The notes under the pieces are model-generated. The model worked only from the letters and a program-made list of their open reading frames with translations. It searched no databases and had not been told where the DNA came from. Shown here piece by piece: positions 63,961 through 64,000 of a stretch of DNA of 64,000 bases; position 1 is the stretch's first letter; every line of letters begins with the position of its first letter. The translations under genes and the position numbers were made by a program. Source of the DNA: an uncultured Alphaproteobacteria bacterium (GTDB taxonomy: Bacteria > Pseudomonadota > Alphaproteobacteria > UBA2966); contig OY282368.1 of the NCBI GenBank assembly GCA_958295725.1, positions 620,001 to 684,000 on the forward strand. The letters run 5' to 3'.

Positions 63961-64000
63961 CGCGAGGGCGGACGCCGCCGCTTGGCGCGCATCATCCGAT

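Overview
The window reads as chromosomal DNA of a GC-rich alphaproteobacterium, probably Rhodospirillales-like. The support is gene order: gmk-yicC-mltG-fabF-acpP-fabG-fabD, rpsF-rpsR-DUF2232-rplI, dnaB-alr-radA-cvpA-purF, a yfgM-like gene with bamB and der, and guaB-guaA. The carbon economy looks heterotrophic and possibly marine: orphan TRAP binding proteins, a Liv-type ABC transporter, a glycine-betaine ABC transporter, a dimethylglycine/sarcosine dehydrogenase and a GcvT/DmdA-like enzyme. The species cannot be named from the sequence alone.

Layout. 1-4.7 kb: 3' part of an acyl-CoA synthetase, an MBL hydrolase, a methyltransferase, an SDR and an Fe-S protein. 4.7-10.9 kb (minus strand): gmk, yicC, mltG and the fab cluster. 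11-13.6 kb: the rpsF operon. 13.6-14.2 kb: an A+T-rich HhH-GPD-like gene. 14.6-22.4 kb: cfa, dnaB, alr, radA, cvpA, purF. 22.5-23.9 kb: an A+T-rich ParA-like islet. 24-32.6 kb (minus strand): der, bamB and a yfgM-like gene, a beta-hydroxyacid dehydrogenase, an A+T-rich lipoprotein, guaA, guaB and a small membrane protein. 32.6-35 kb: rlmE, tRNA-Gln with a clear promoter, a TRAP binding protein. 35-40.3 kb: acyl-CoA carboxyltransferase, a PhyH dioxygenase, then a decayed zone (amber-truncated TRAP paralogue, M23 peptidase, IS5 remnant) and a cytochrome c. 40.5-49 kb: copper ATPase, desaturase, 2-oxoacid:ferredoxin oxidoreductase, ferredoxin-NADP reductase, ubiX. 49-57.2 kb: Liv-type ABC genes divergent from the dehydrogenase and GcvT-like genes. 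57.2-58.1 kb: an alpha/beta hydrolase. 58.3-60.9 kb: a compact three-gene operon (AlbA_2/HATPase protein, dual-OB-like protein, DUF488). 61-64 kb: the glycine-betaine transporter.

The best candidate for an under-described system is the three-gene operon at 58286-60905. It combines a Schlafen-type AlbA_2 plus GHKL-ATPase protein, a probable dual-OB protein and a DUF488 protein. It resembles a nucleic-acid-directed conflict or repair module placed between metabolic genes. Secondary points are the A+T-rich ParA/small-protein islet, the lone HhH-GPD-like gene, a pair of inverted ~85-bp palindromic repeats, a perfect 16-bp inverted repeat next to the tRNA-Gln promoter, and a 19-codon leader ORF with a strong Shine-Dalgarno coupled to the dehydrogenase gene.
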